Made by a program: the position numbers and the translations under genes. From positions 1 to 14,606 of the forward strand of contig JALTZQ010000117.1 of assembly GCA_027046105.1 (NCBI GenBank): a stretch of 14,606 nucleotides of DNA, read 5' to 3'. Below the pieces are notes generated by a model. That model had not been told where the DNA came from, made no database searches, and was given only the letters and a program-made list of their open reading frames with translations. The DNA is from Pyrodictiaceae archaeon. GTDB lineage: Archaea > Thermoproteota > Thermoprotei_A > Sulfolobales > Pyrodictiaceae. This document shows, piece after piece, positions 6,328-13,453 of this stretch; the first letter of the stretch is position 1, and each line of letters opens with the position of its first letter.

Positions 6328-6332
6328 GGTGG
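6328..6332 (+). promoter_or_regulatory. Ribosome binding site deciding the start at 6338
   Basis: GGTGG stands 5 nt before ATG 6338. An upstream in-frame GTG at 6329 lies inside this motif and so is unlikely to be the start. Confidence 0.6.
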
Positions 6333-6337
6333 TTAAG

Positions 6338-7051
6338 ATGGTTAAGATCGAGGAGAACAGTGAGTTAGTTATGATTGAGGATGTGCTTCGTGACCCTGTT
6401 AAAGCGCTTGCCATGTACTCTAAGGGTGTTGAATGTAGTTGTATACTCGTTGATACACCATTTATTGTGACAGCCGAGCATGCTGGCACGGTTATAGATG
6501 TAGTGGTTGGAGTGGGTTCGCTCATTTGTAGAAGCTGTGGCATATCAGATTGGAGAACAGTTGGCCCCGCATGGGCAAGCGGGGCCCGTCTTGGTAAAAT
6601 AGAATGTAGATTTGCGGGTCCAACTCATGTTGCATCGCTGCTTACTGGGCTTGGCTTGCAAGTCAAAGGCCTTGAACTCGACGAGGTGCTTGATTCAGCG
6701 AAAAAGAGTGGCAGTGACGCTATAGCTGTTCTTATTGGTTATGAGGGTCTAGATGTAATTGCAGAACCTGGATTCTGCGGTGTTATTGAAGCTACAAATC
6801 CACTTTTTCCGGCAGGTGTTGTGGGTAAGCAGGGTTTTATAGGATGTATTGATAGGTATACGAAACTTATTGGCCCACGGTCGAGACTACTATTTCCTCT
6901 AATCCGGGTTAACCGTAGACCAGTAATGTGGCTTATGCGTGGATTTAGTGACGTATTAGTAGTGGGTTTCGACCCAACTAGGTCTTCCAACTACTTAACA
7001 CTTGCATTTGTGCTAGGCGCACTGTATACTTGTGGGGAGAGAATTGAGTGA
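6338..7051 (+). CDS. Cysteine-rich protein of unknown function, coupled to taw3
   Basis: I do not recognise this 237-residue protein. It has paired cysteines in an ECSC motif and a CRSCG motif about 30 residues apart, which could form one metal site. Further single cysteines follow near ECRF, GFCGV, IGCI and YTCG. A possible membrane span is not convincing, and the hydrophobic stretches read as buried strands of an alpha/beta fold (VLIGYEGLDVIAE; FSDVLVVGFDPTRSSNYL). There is no signal peptide. Its 3' end overlaps the start of taw3 by 8 to 20 nt, so the two are translated from one message. That suggests a role near tRNA-Phe wybutosine synthesis or tRNA metabolism, but this is only gene-neighbour inference. 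The candidate C/D sRNA lies just upstream on the same strand and may share its transcript. Confidence 0.8.
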   Translation: MVKIEENSELVMIEDVLRDPVKALAMYSKGVECSCILVDTPFIVTAEHAGTVIDVVVGVGSLICRSCGISDWRTVGPAWASGARLGKIECRFAGPTHVASLLTGLGLQVKGLELDEVLDSAKKSGSDAIAVLIGYEGLDVIAEPGFCGVIEATNPLFPAGVVGKQGFIGCIDRYTKLIGPRSRLLFPLIRVNRRPVMWLMRGFSDVLVVGFDPTRSSNYLTLAFVLGALYTCGERIE

Positions 7052-7721
7052 CTATTGTGACGTTAACGCTTGGAATAGGTTAAGAAGAAAATTTCTTTCG
7101 AGACTTGAAGGGGATATAAGTAGAGGCCTTATAGACCCTGATATCCTGGATGTTGTGGCTGCACTCAATACTATTGAGTGTTTAGTATCAGCAAGCAGTT
7201 GTAGTGGGAGAATAGGTCTCTTTGCGGCTCCTCTCCCAGGCGATAAGAAACATGGTGGACTAGTAGCACGGTGGCATCGCAGAATAGCATTAGGGGAGTT
7301 GCTTGAAGCACTAAGAATGGTAGGTAGCGAGAGATTTGTATGGTTGTCTGTTCAACCATTAATACTTACATTATATGCTTGTGGTTGGAGTACTGTGGAG
7401 AAGGTTGTTGCTGCGTTTGAGAATGTGGGTTTCAAGTACGTGTGTGTAAAGCCGACAAAATATAGGGGAGTATATTATGTTACTATCATGGGGACAGAGC
7501 GGATAGACATACCAGTACATTACGGTGGTAAAAAACTACTTGAAGAAAAAATTAATGATATAGTTGGGGTCCTTAACGCCTATATTACGTTGACTAAATC
7601 TAAGCTGGACAGGCTTAGAAGAGCAGTGTCCATGGTAACTGCAAGACTCGCTAATGTTTGTGGCATAGAAGAAAGGTTGGTGAGGCGCCACTGTGTAAAG
7701 AATAACTTACAGAATTGTTGA
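7032..7721 (+). CDS. taw3: Taw3, wybutosine N4-methyltransferase of tRNA-Phe
   Basis: TYW3/Taw3 enzymes use S-adenosylmethionine to methylate N4 of the 7-aminocarboxypropyl-demethylwyosine at position 37 of tRNA-Phe, next to the anticodon. The family signatures are present: SSCSGRI (55-61), KHGGLVARWHR (73-83), FVWLSVQPLIL (102-112), and the C-terminal block with the GTERIDIPV motif near 154-162. The length of 229 residues fits. The start is GTG at 7032; TTG at 7044 is also good because GGGGAGA (7034-7040) stands just before it. Either start overlaps the upstream unknown gene, which ends at 7051, indicating translational coupling. No other Taw gene is in the window. It converges with the DGGGP synthase gene, with 15 nt between the stop codons. 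Confidence 0.9.
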   Translation: MGRELSDYCDVNAWNRLRRKFLSRLEGDISRGLIDPDILDVVAALNTIECLVSASSCSGRIGLFAAPLPGDKKHGGLVARWHRRIALGELLEALRMVGSERFVWLSVQPLILTLYACGWSTVEKVVAAFENVGFKYVCVKPTKYRGVYYVTIMGTERIDIPVHYGGKKLLEEKINDIVGVLNAYITLTKSKLDRLRRAVSMVTARLANVCGIEERLVRRHCVKNNLQNC

Positions 7722-7736
7722 GCCAGCTAAGCTTTA

Positions 7737-8642
7737 CTAACAGAAGACACCGATAATGAAGGCTAGTGCGCCGAAAAAGAATGCGAACTTAAGCAGTCTT
7801 CTCGGTATTTGTGCGACCCTGACAACATCATCACTTCGCGTCAGAAGCAGTGTTGACAATATCGCTAAGATATCAACAATAGCAGCTAGAACAATGTAGC
7901 AGAGGCCGTACCAGCCCATTATGAAGGGTATAGGGCTAATAACCACAACCCCTGTTAAGAGTAATGAAGCAAAATAAGATGCTTTGCGTGGACCCCACAG
8001 AACAGCTAAGGTACGTACTCCCCCAACAGAGTCACCATGATAATCTTCGATCCCCTTAATTATCTCTCTAGCAAGCACTAAGAGGAAAGCATAAATGAAT
8101 GGTATGAAAACTGGTGTGAGAATTGTCAATGGTCCATAAAGTTCGCATGGTACTATGCCGCCATATAGAATTGAGGAAGCACTATTAAATGCGACAACAA
8201 TGTTTCCTAGAAGGCCACTACGCTTTATCCATCTAGAGTACTCGTAAAGGAGTATAGCGGCAAGAGATGCATATATGCCAGATAGGGGGCCAATGATGAA
8301 TCCTAGAGTGCAGCCTAAACCAAATAGTATTAATGACAGTATCTTGGCATGTTCTCGTTTGACTCGACCGGAGGGTATGGGTCGCCAGGGCTTGTCGATT
8401 GCATCAATTTCTACGTCATAGTAATCGTTTATGACGTATCCAGCAGCTGCTATAAGCACTACTATTGTTGCTGAGAGAAGAAAACTAGTGTCTGGTGGTA
8501 TAAATGGAAGTCCAATAGCACTGGCAACAAGTAAATAACCAATATACGTTGTAAAGATAGTTACAACTAGATTATGAGGCCTAAGTATTTCCAAGTAGCC
8601 ATATATAATATCTATTAAAGACCATGTTCTTTGGAAGGTCAC
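7737..8642 (-). CDS. Digeranylgeranylglyceryl phosphate synthase (UbiA family)
   Basis: This integral membrane prenyltransferase adds the second geranylgeranyl chain to geranylgeranylglyceryl phosphate, an early step of archaeal ether lipid synthesis. In 301 residues it has about nine hydrophobic helices. The first Asp-rich motif is NDYYDVEID (72-80), which binds the prenyl diphosphate with magnesium. The second is in REIIKGIEDYHGDSVGG (192-208), with Asp200 and Asp204. IDKPWRPIPSGRV after motif 1 is typical of the archaeal DGGGPS branch rather than of quinone-pathway UbiA. The start is GTG at 8642 behind GAGGGGTGG (8646-8654), only 3 nt away. It is a single gene in this window, divergent from the SWIM protein gene. 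Confidence 0.9.
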   Translation of the reverse strand: MTFQRTWSLIDIIYGYLEILRPHNLVVTIFTTYIGYLLVASAIGLPFIPPDTSFLLSATIVVLIAAAGYVINDYYDVEIDAIDKPWRPIPSGRVKREHAKILSLILFGLGCTLGFIIGPLSGIYASLAAILLYEYSRWIKRSGLLGNIVVAFNSASSILYGGIVPCELYGPLTILTPVFIPFIYAFLLVLAREIIKGIEDYHGDSVGGVRTLAVLWGPRKASYFASLLLTGVVVISPIPFIMGWYGLCYIVLAAIVDILAILSTLLLTRSDDVVRVAQIPRRLLKFAFFFGALAFIIGVFC

Positions 8643-8645
8643 AGT

Positions 8646-8654
8646 CCACCCCTC
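8646..8654 (-). promoter_or_regulatory. Ribosome binding site for the GTG start of DGGGP synthase
   Basis: The minus strand reads GAGGGGTGG, 3 nt before GTG 8642. It supports a non-ATG start in a gene that lacks a nearby ATG. Confidence 0.5.
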
Positions 8655-8703
8655 ATACTAGTACAGCACTATCCTACAATGCTATCCCCTTACACGCGCT
8701 CAT

Positions 8704-8729
8704 GCTACGTTAAGTAGCTTAAACTTAAG
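8704..8729. repeat. Two abutting inverted repeats in a divergent promoter region
   Basis: GCTAC-N5-GTAGC (8704-8718) shares its last base with CTTAA-AC-TTAAG (8718-8729). They lie in the 163-nt gap between two divergent genes and may be regulatory sites or part of TATA elements. The rest of this gap shows only a TTTAAA at 8791-8796, which is too near the downstream ATG to be its promoter. Confidence 0.25.
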
Positions 8730-8805
8730 TTCTAGGTTTTAGTGGTTTAGTTTCGATCTACTCACGCAGACTTCTTCATGCATAATATGCTTTAAAGGGG
8801 CAGTA

Positions 8806-9138
8806 ATGGTTTCACAGTATATTGCACAGTATATCGTGGATCTGCATGGTAAAATACTTAATCATGTAAAGAGGGCAATACTTATGAAAGCAGTGAGAAT
8901 GGTTAGTCAAGGTCGTGTCCTCTATGTTAGACCTTATGGGGATGGGTTTATTGCGATGGTTAAGGGTGATAGTGGAGAAGTGTATCGTGTGACAATAACG
9001 CTGCGTAAACAAGCTTGTACATGCCCCTACTTTTCTCTTCGTAGAAAGCTATGCAAGCATATCGTTGCAGCTATCATTTTTGCTAAAGGTATTGTCAGAC
9101 GAAACCTCCAACCACATGGATCTAAGGCTTCGGTGTAG
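8806..9138 (+). CDS. Small SWIM zinc-finger protein
   Basis: The 110-residue protein carries a SWIM motif: CTCPYFSLRRKLCKHI (71-86), with Cys71, Cys73, Cys83 and His85 in the CxCxnCxH pattern that binds zinc. SWIM domains mediate DNA or protein contacts. In archaea, small stand-alone versions are common, and some act with recombination proteins. Before it, residues 36-66 look like a small beta sheet (GRVLYVRPYGDGFIAMVKGD) that usually precedes the finger. The N-terminus (1-33) is helical. The start ATG has GGGG 5 nt upstream; ATG at codon 27 is an alternative. The 3' end is overlapped on the other strand by a weak C/D sRNA candidate. The methyltransferase gene follows on the same strand after 73 nt. 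Confidence 0.85.
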   Translation: MVSQYIAQYIVDLHGKILNHVKRAILMKAVRMVSQGRVLYVRPYGDGFIAMVKGDSGEVYRVTITLRKQACTCPYFSLRRKLCKHIVAAIIFAKGIVRRNLQPHGSKASV

Positions 9139-9150
9139 GATTTTCATCAT
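9095..9150 (-). ncRNA. Weak box C/D sRNA candidate, antisense to the SWIM gene end
   Basis: On the minus strand there is a perfect box C ATGATGA (9144-9150) and a perfect box D CTGA (9095-9098), 56 nt in total. A 12-nt guide (9099-9110) sits directly before box D. A TTG/CAA stem with a one-base gap fits the kink-turn. The internal boxes are poor: GAAG stands where D' should be (9128-9131) and ATGTGGT where C' should be (9111-9117). This geometry may be chance. Confidence 0.22.
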
Positions 9151-9211
9151 TCAAGCCATTACCATTATTAATCCATCTAGAGTATTTTGTACATCCAGGA
9201 GTTAGTATAAG

Positions 9212-10096
9212 ATGCGAAAGGGTATAGAAATCTATGCTTACCAGTACATTGGCCCAGTGGCTGCTGGCCATGAAATACTCAATGCTATAACTAGTTGTAG
9301 GCGTGGACAAAAAAGGGGAGAAGTGTTAATAGAACTTGGAACCCGCCGTGCAAGATATACTTGTATAGGAGACAGCATCTGTTTTATCGTAGATAATAAG
9401 GAGTATTGCATTCAGCTAAGCATGAAGATAAAGGAAAGTGCAGTCTATAGGTTAATGCCGGATAGCCCTTACCAAGTCGCCTTATGGGATCAAAACTATG
9501 TCAAGCTTAAATCTATTGGGCAAGGTAAGCCGCCAACGGTTGAAATAGACGGCATACACATGCATAGAATAGAAGACATTGACCCTTATACAGACGCCTT
9601 ACTAAAGGTAAAGGCACTACGTATTTGTAGGAAATGTAAGGTCCTGGATACATGTATGGGGCTTGGGTACACAGCTATAGCGGCAGCTAGACGTGCACAA
9701 CTTGTTGTTACAGTCGAGGTTGATGACAAGATTCTATGGGTTGCGCAACATAATCCCTGGAGTCGTGGATTAACGAGTAAAAATATCTATATTGTCCGCG
9801 GAGACATTATTGAAGTAATCACATGGTTTAAGGATGAAGTTTTTGATAGAATAATACATGATCCTCCGAGATTTAGCCTAGCACCCGAGTTGTACTCAAG
9901 CGAATTCTACGCCGAACTATTTCGCGTCCTTAAGCGTGGTGGGATACTCTACCATTACACGGGAATGCCTGGCAAGCGACGTGGCATAAACATAGTTAAA
10001 TCAGTTGCTGATAAATTGCGTGGAAAAGGTTTTGTCGGAATTCATTTTAGAGACAAACTGCAAGGTATTATTGCATATAAGCCTTGGAGAATTTGA
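9212..10096 (+). CDS. COG2521-type SAM-dependent methyltransferase
   Basis: This is a 294-residue class I methyltransferase of the predicted archaeal COG2521 group, whose substrate I do not know. The Rossmann core is clear: motif I VLDTCMGLGYTAIAAA (144-159), acidic motif II VEVDD (168-172), GD at 197-198, and a DPPR motif (217-220) in place of the DPPY/NPPY of base N-methyltransferases. HYTGMPGKRRG (248-258) follows. The N-terminal 120 residues form a separate beta-rich domain with several cysteines. The DPPR motif suggests a nitrogen or base target, perhaps in RNA, which is inference. It starts at ATG behind GGAG about 10 nt upstream. The SWIM gene precedes it by 73 nt on the same strand. 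Confidence 0.85.
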   Translation: MRKGIEIYAYQYIGPVAAGHEILNAITSCRRGQKRGEVLIELGTRRARYTCIGDSICFIVDNKEYCIQLSMKIKESAVYRLMPDSPYQVALWDQNYVKLKSIGQGKPPTVEIDGIHMHRIEDIDPYTDALLKVKALRICRKCKVLDTCMGLGYTAIAAARRAQLVVTVEVDDKILWVAQHNPWSRGLTSKNIYIVRGDIIEVITWFKDEVFDRIIHDPPRFSLAPELYSSEFYAELFRVLKRGGILYHYTGMPGKRRGINIVKSVADKLRGKGFVGIHFRDKLQGIIAYKPWRI

Positions 10097-10147
10097 GGAC
10101 TATCACTTTTAACTAACACTTTACATGTCTTCTTTGGGGTAGCAGGC

Positions 10148-10990
10148 TTGGTGGAATACAAGTTCAGCCCGGATTTCCCTGTAAGTCCCAAAGTGAAAGT
10201 AGAAGTGGCAATCATAGGTGGTAGCGGCCTTTATGAACCAGGCATGGTAGAGGAACCAAAGGAAATCAAAGTGTATACACCATATGGTGAACCAAGTTCA
10301 CCAATAATTGTTGGTAAAGTACATGGAAGAATGATTGCATTCCTGCCGCGTCACGGCAAGGGACACCATATACCTCCCCATAAGGTAAATTATCGTGCAA
10401 ACATTTGGGCCCTCAAAATGCTAGGGGCAAAATGGGTAATTGCAGTATCAGCTGTAGGTAGTCTTCGTGAAGACTATAAACCAGGTGACCTTGTCGTCCC
10501 GGATCAGTTTATAGATATGACTAAGCGTAGAGAATATACCTTTTTTGATGGTCCAGTTGTCGCACATATAAGTATGGCGGACCCGTTCTGTGAGCATTTA
10601 CGTAAACTAATTATTCAAACTGGAGAAGAGCTAGGCTACACGATCCATCCTCGAGGAACCTACATTTGCATAGAAGGTCCACGGTTCTCTACGAGAGCGG
10701 AGAGCAAGATATGGAAAGAAGTATTTAAGGCAGACATAATAGGTATGACACTGGTTCCCGAAATTAATCTAGCATGTGAGGCACAAATGTGTTATGCTAC
10801 GCTTGCACTAGTAACAGACTACGATGTATGGGCTGATCGTCCCGTTACAGCAGAAGAAGTTACAAGGATAATGGCTGAGAATGTCGAGAAAGCAAAGAAT
10901 ATCATATATAAACTAATACCCAAATTACCAGCTGAGCCCGAGAAAGGGTCGTGTAGTTGTTGTCGCTCGTTAGAAGCAGCTCTCCTCTAG
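10148..10990 (+). CDS. mtnP: S-methyl-5'-thioadenosine phosphorylase II
   Basis: This enzyme splits methylthioadenosine with phosphate into adenine and methylthioribose-1-phosphate, recycling the by-product of polyamine synthesis. The 280 residues show the phosphate and nucleoside sites: GGSGLYE (24-30), RHGKGH (68-73), GPRFSTRAE (177-185), GMTLVPE (199-205) and TDYDVW. The C-terminal CSCC (269-272) matches the CXC of Sulfolobus solfataricus MTAP II. Cysteines 148, 210, 215, 269, 271 and 272 sit exactly ten positions beyond the disulfide cysteines I recall for that protein. This suggests the same three disulfides and extreme heat stability. The start is TTG at 10148 with GGGGT 7 nt upstream; GTG at 10151 is an alternative. 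The end overlaps the SIS-like gene by 34 nt. Confidence 0.95.
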   Translation: MVEYKFSPDFPVSPKVKVEVAIIGGSGLYEPGMVEEPKEIKVYTPYGEPSSPIIVGKVHGRMIAFLPRHGKGHHIPPHKVNYRANIWALKMLGAKWVIAVSAVGSLREDYKPGDLVVPDQFIDMTKRREYTFFDGPVVAHISMADPFCEHLRKLIIQTGEELGYTIHPRGTYICIEGPRFSTRAESKIWKEVFKADIIGMTLVPEINLACEAQMCYATLALVTDYDVWADRPVTAEEVTRIMAENVEKAKNIIYKLIPKLPAEPEKGSCSCCRSLEAALL

Positions 10991-11937
10991 TACAAGGTCT
11001 TGAAAGTACAGTTGCTGATGCGGAAAAATGGAGTGCCAAGGAAGCAAGCAAAATAGCTGATTTACTAGGTAATAGGGATCACGTAATTACAGCACATATA
11101 GGGGATGGCTATGCTGCAGCGTCATCTGAGGTATTTTACTGGTTTACAAGAGTAATTGCGCCACAGATTAGAATAGAGAAGGTAAGTGCTGAAAGTATAT
11201 TATACCATATTCTTGCATATACCATTGAAGACGCCAAACCAACGCTGGTAGTTTTTTCTGAAGAGGGTGGCGAAAACATTATTGCGAGATTAGCTGATGC
11301 CTCAAAACTCATGGATACAGAGCTTCTCATAGTATCACCGCCACTACCACCCATGGTGTCAGCAAGGTTTGCTGAAGGAACAACATACGTTGAAATACCT
11401 AGTACAAGGCCTAGCTTGTACCAGCTTTTCCTTGCAGCAAGTATGGCCTACCAGTTAGCAAGAAGGCATGCTTTCTCGGATAAGAGACTACAAAGGCTAA
11501 GGGGGGAGATAGATAACTATACCCCAATCCTAGATGACTTGTTGAAGAAATATAGTAATCTCATAAACGAGCTTGCAGAGCTAGCTAGTAAGGTACAAGC
11601 TATTACTATAGCCTATACTCCAACTATGAAGCCAGTAGCTCACATGTTCATTGATGTGTTACGTAAAAAGCAAATTAACGTAAATTATAAGCCAACTTCA
11701 GCAGTGATAATCGACTTAATAAAGGGTCATAAGCCAGAGAGCATCATACTGGCATATACTGATGTAGAAGAGGACGTTGTGAGAGAACTAAAATTCAAAA
11801 TCTCAATGCTTATGCCTAGCAGAAAACCAAAAATAGTGGAATTCCGGTTAAAAACGGACCCCCTAACAGCCCCCATTTATGCAGTTATTGTAGTTGAGGC
11901 CGTAAGAGATAAGCTGCAAGAGAAGAAGAAAATCTAG
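10957..11937 (+). CDS. SIS-like (sugar isomerase fold) protein, uncertain
   Basis: The 326 residues look like two degenerate SIS (phosphosugar-binding) halves joined by a helical linker. In half one, an [15 protein letters not shown] segment (44-58) is followed by [20 protein letters not shown] (95-114), [10 protein letters not shown] and VEIPST. In half two, [18 protein letters not shown] (216-233) is followed by SIILAYTD, and [15 protein letters not shown] closes it. This resembles the isomerase part of GlmS, but the usual serine-threonine rich sugar-phosphate loops are weak, so catalysis is doubtful. The start is TTG at 10957, within the end of mtnP (34-nt overlap); a second TTG follows directly. 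The class III aminotransferase begins 47 nt after its stop, so the three genes probably form one transcript. The substrate is unknown. Confidence 0.75.
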   Translation: MLSLVRSSSPLVQGLESTVADAEKWSAKEASKIADLLGNRDHVITAHIGDGYAAASSEVFYWFTRVIAPQIRIEKVSAESILYHILAYTIEDAKPTLVVFSEEGGENIIARLADASKLMDTELLIVSPPLPPMVSARFAEGTTYVEIPSTRPSLYQLFLAASMAYQLARRHAFSDKRLQRLRGEIDNYTPILDDLLKKYSNLINELAELASKVQAITIAYTPTMKPVAHMFIDVLRKKQINVNYKPTSAVIIDLIKGHKPESIILAYTDVEEDVVRELKFKISMLMPSRKPKIVEFRLKTDPLTAPIYAVIVVEAVRDKLQEKKKI

Positions 11938-11940
11938 ACC

Positions 11941-11960
11941 AGTGTATCCCGGAGGACACT
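11941..11960 (+). repeat. Small inverted repeat in the gap before the aminotransferase
   Basis: AGTGT (11941-11945) and ACACT (11956-11960) are perfect 5-bp arms around a G/C-rich 10-nt loop. The element lies between the SIS-like gene stop and the aminotransferase ATG. It could form a weak mRNA hairpin, but chance is a fair explanation. Confidence 0.15.
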
Positions 11961-11984
11961 CAAAGAAATGGGAGCGTGGCTTGA

Positions 11985-13358
11985 ATGGCTAGACCCATTA
12001 TTGATAATATCGAGAGAAGATTAGTTGAGTTAGAGAAACAGCTAAATGAGGAGTATCGCAAGAGGACGCCAAAATCAAGGGAAATGTATGAGAGGGCATT
12101 GCGTGTTTTACCGGGTGGTGTAACGTATCATATACGCTGGTTTAGTCCATACCCTCTCTATATAGTTAAAGCGTCAGCACAACATGTATGGGATATAGAT
12201 GGTAACATGTACACTGACTACTGGATGGGTCATGGAGCTCACATTCTAGGTCACAACCCAGATGTTGTAAGGGAGAGGGTAGTCCAGATACTTGAAGAGA
12301 GAGGTAGCCACCTTGGATTTGAGAATGATCTTGCAGTAGAATATGCTGAACTACTAACTAAGATTGTGCCGAGTGCTGAGATGGTAAGGTATACTAATAG
12401 TGGGACAGAGGCAAACATGTACACTGTAAGGCTTGTACGTGCTTATACTGGTAAGAAAAGGATAGTGAAAGTGAATGGTGGTTGGCATGGTGCATACGAT
12501 GCATTACATACCGCGGTAACACCACCATATTGGGGAGCTGAGTCAGCAGGTTTGCCCGAAGAAAACATAAAGTATACTGTAGGTGTACCTTTCAATGACC
12601 TAGAAGTAGTTGAGCAGCATCTGCGAAAACGTGACATCGCAGCAGTAATCGTAGAACCTGTTCTTGGTGCTGGTGGTTGTATTCCGGCTGAGCCAGACTA
12701 CCTCAAGGGGCTACGAGAGCTAACAAACCAGTATGATGCACTGTTGGTGTTTGACGAAGTAATAACTGGATTCAGGATTTCCCTTGGTGGCGCACAAGAA
12801 TATTACAATGTAAAACCAGATGTAACAGTACTTGGAAAAGCTGTGGGAGGTGGCTATCCAGGCAGTGGTGCAATAGTAGGCATAGAGGAGGTAATGAAAT
12901 TATTTGATCACATCGCAATTAGTGATCCTAGAAAAAGAAGCGGCCATAGTGGCACCTTTGTAGGCAACCCTATTACCATAGCAGCCGGCTATGCATTGGC
13001 ATCATACATGTACCAAAACAAGCACCTATATGAGGAGTTTAACAATCTCTGGAGTTGGGTTAAAGAAAAGCTCAGCAAAGAATGTAACACAATAACTCCT
13101 CAATGCTTTGCCACTGGCTTAGGCAGCATGATAGGAATACATTTCACGGAGAAAGAGCCAAAGAGACATGAAGATACAGTAAAACGATGGAGTAGTATAC
13201 CATACAAGGTACTACACTTGTATGCAAGGCTAAACAACATACTGTATCTCACAGAGCATACAATACACTTTCTACCATCAATGGCACATACAAAAAGAGA
13301 TGCTGAAAAACTGATAGACGTAATAGTTCAATTCCTTTCCCTTATAGGCCGTCAATGA
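11985..13358 (+). CDS. Class III PLP aminotransferase, GSA-aminomutase-like
   Basis: This is a 457-residue fold-type I PLP enzyme. The PLP sites are intact: SGTEANM (139-145) binds phosphate, GGWHGAYD (165-172) stacks on the ring, Asp257 lies in FDEVITGFR (256-264), and Lys285 in VLGKAVGGGYPG (282-293) is the Schiff base. Overall it is closest to glutamate-1-semialdehyde 2,1-aminomutase (HemL). However, the typical N-SPVRAF segment after PGGV is replaced by TYHIRWF, and there is a helical extension of about 25 residues at the N-terminus. It may therefore be a paralogue acting on another amino or keto acid. The start ATG is fixed by an in-frame TGA directly before it, with GGGAG upstream. It follows the SIS-like gene; a T-rich stretch and a new promoter separate it from the ATP-grasp gene. 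Confidence 0.9.
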   Translation: MARPIIDNIERRLVELEKQLNEEYRKRTPKSREMYERALRVLPGGVTYHIRWFSPYPLYIVKASAQHVWDIDGNMYTDYWMGHGAHILGHNPDVVRERVVQILEERGSHLGFENDLAVEYAELLTKIVPSAEMVRYTNSGTEANMYTVRLVRAYTGKKRIVKVNGGWHGAYDALHTAVTPPYWGAESAGLPEENIKYTVGVPFNDLEVVEQHLRKRDIAAVIVEPVLGAGGCIPAEPDYLKGLRELTNQYDALLVFDEVITGFRISLGGAQEYYNVKPDVTVLGKAVGGGYPGSGAIVGIEEVMKLFDHIAISDPRKRSGHSGTFVGNPITIAAGYALASYMYQNKHLYEEFNNLWSWVKEKLSKECNTITPQCFATGLGSMIGIHFTEKEPKRHEDTVKRWSSIPYKVLHLYARLNNILYLTEHTIHFLPSMAHTKRDAEKLIDVIVQFLSLIGRQ

Positions 13359-13373
13359 ATCAATTTAATTACC

Positions 13374-13397
13374 ATTTATTTTAGGACCAGTTTTCTC
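13374..13397 (+). terminator. T-rich terminator-like tract after the aminotransferase
   Basis: Runs TTTATTTT (13374-13381) and TTTTCTC (13391-13397) follow the stop codon by 15 to 40 nt. Crenarchaeal termination relies on such T-rich tracts with little hairpin. Its position just before the next promoter supports the call. Confidence 0.35.
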
Positions 13398-13403
13398 TCA
13401 TCC

Positions 13404-13411
13404 CTATTTAA
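13404..13411 (+). promoter_or_regulatory. TATA-like box of the ATP-grasp ligase gene
   Basis: CTATTTAA would direct a transcription start near 13433. A second AT element, GTATATATT (13414-13422), is an alternative that would start near 13443. Either gives a short leader before ATG 13454. Confidence 0.4.
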
Positions 13412-13431
13412 CCGTATATATTCAGCAACTA

Positions 13432-13445
13432 TTAACCAGGGTTAA
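13432..13445. promoter_or_regulatory. Operator-like inverted repeat TTAACC-AG-GGTTAA
   Basis: A perfect 6-bp inverted repeat with a 2-nt spacer lies at the predicted transcription start, 8 nt before the ATG of the ATP-grasp gene. A repressor bound here would block initiation. No regulator is encoded next to it, so this is inference from position and symmetry. Confidence 0.4.
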
Positions 13446-13453
13446 ACAAGTCT

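Noticed and set aside
6225..6330. tRNA gene on the minus strand, because AGCCTGGTTA looks like a D arm
   Set aside because: No T arm or acceptor stem can be formed. The match is better explained as a guide complementary to a tRNA on the plus strand.
7820..7828. Box C-like GTGATGA on the minus strand inside the DGGGP synthase gene
   Set aside because: No D or D' box follows within 60 nt.
8294..8300. Box C-like ATGATGA on the plus strand inside the DGGGP synthase gene
   Set aside because: No CTGA box lies at a suitable distance, and the region is well-conserved coding sequence.
191..11230. Recurring TATACCAT-like words across the window, suggesting a dispersed repeat
   Set aside because: Most copies lie in coding sequence in different frames and without shared flanks, so word preference explains them.
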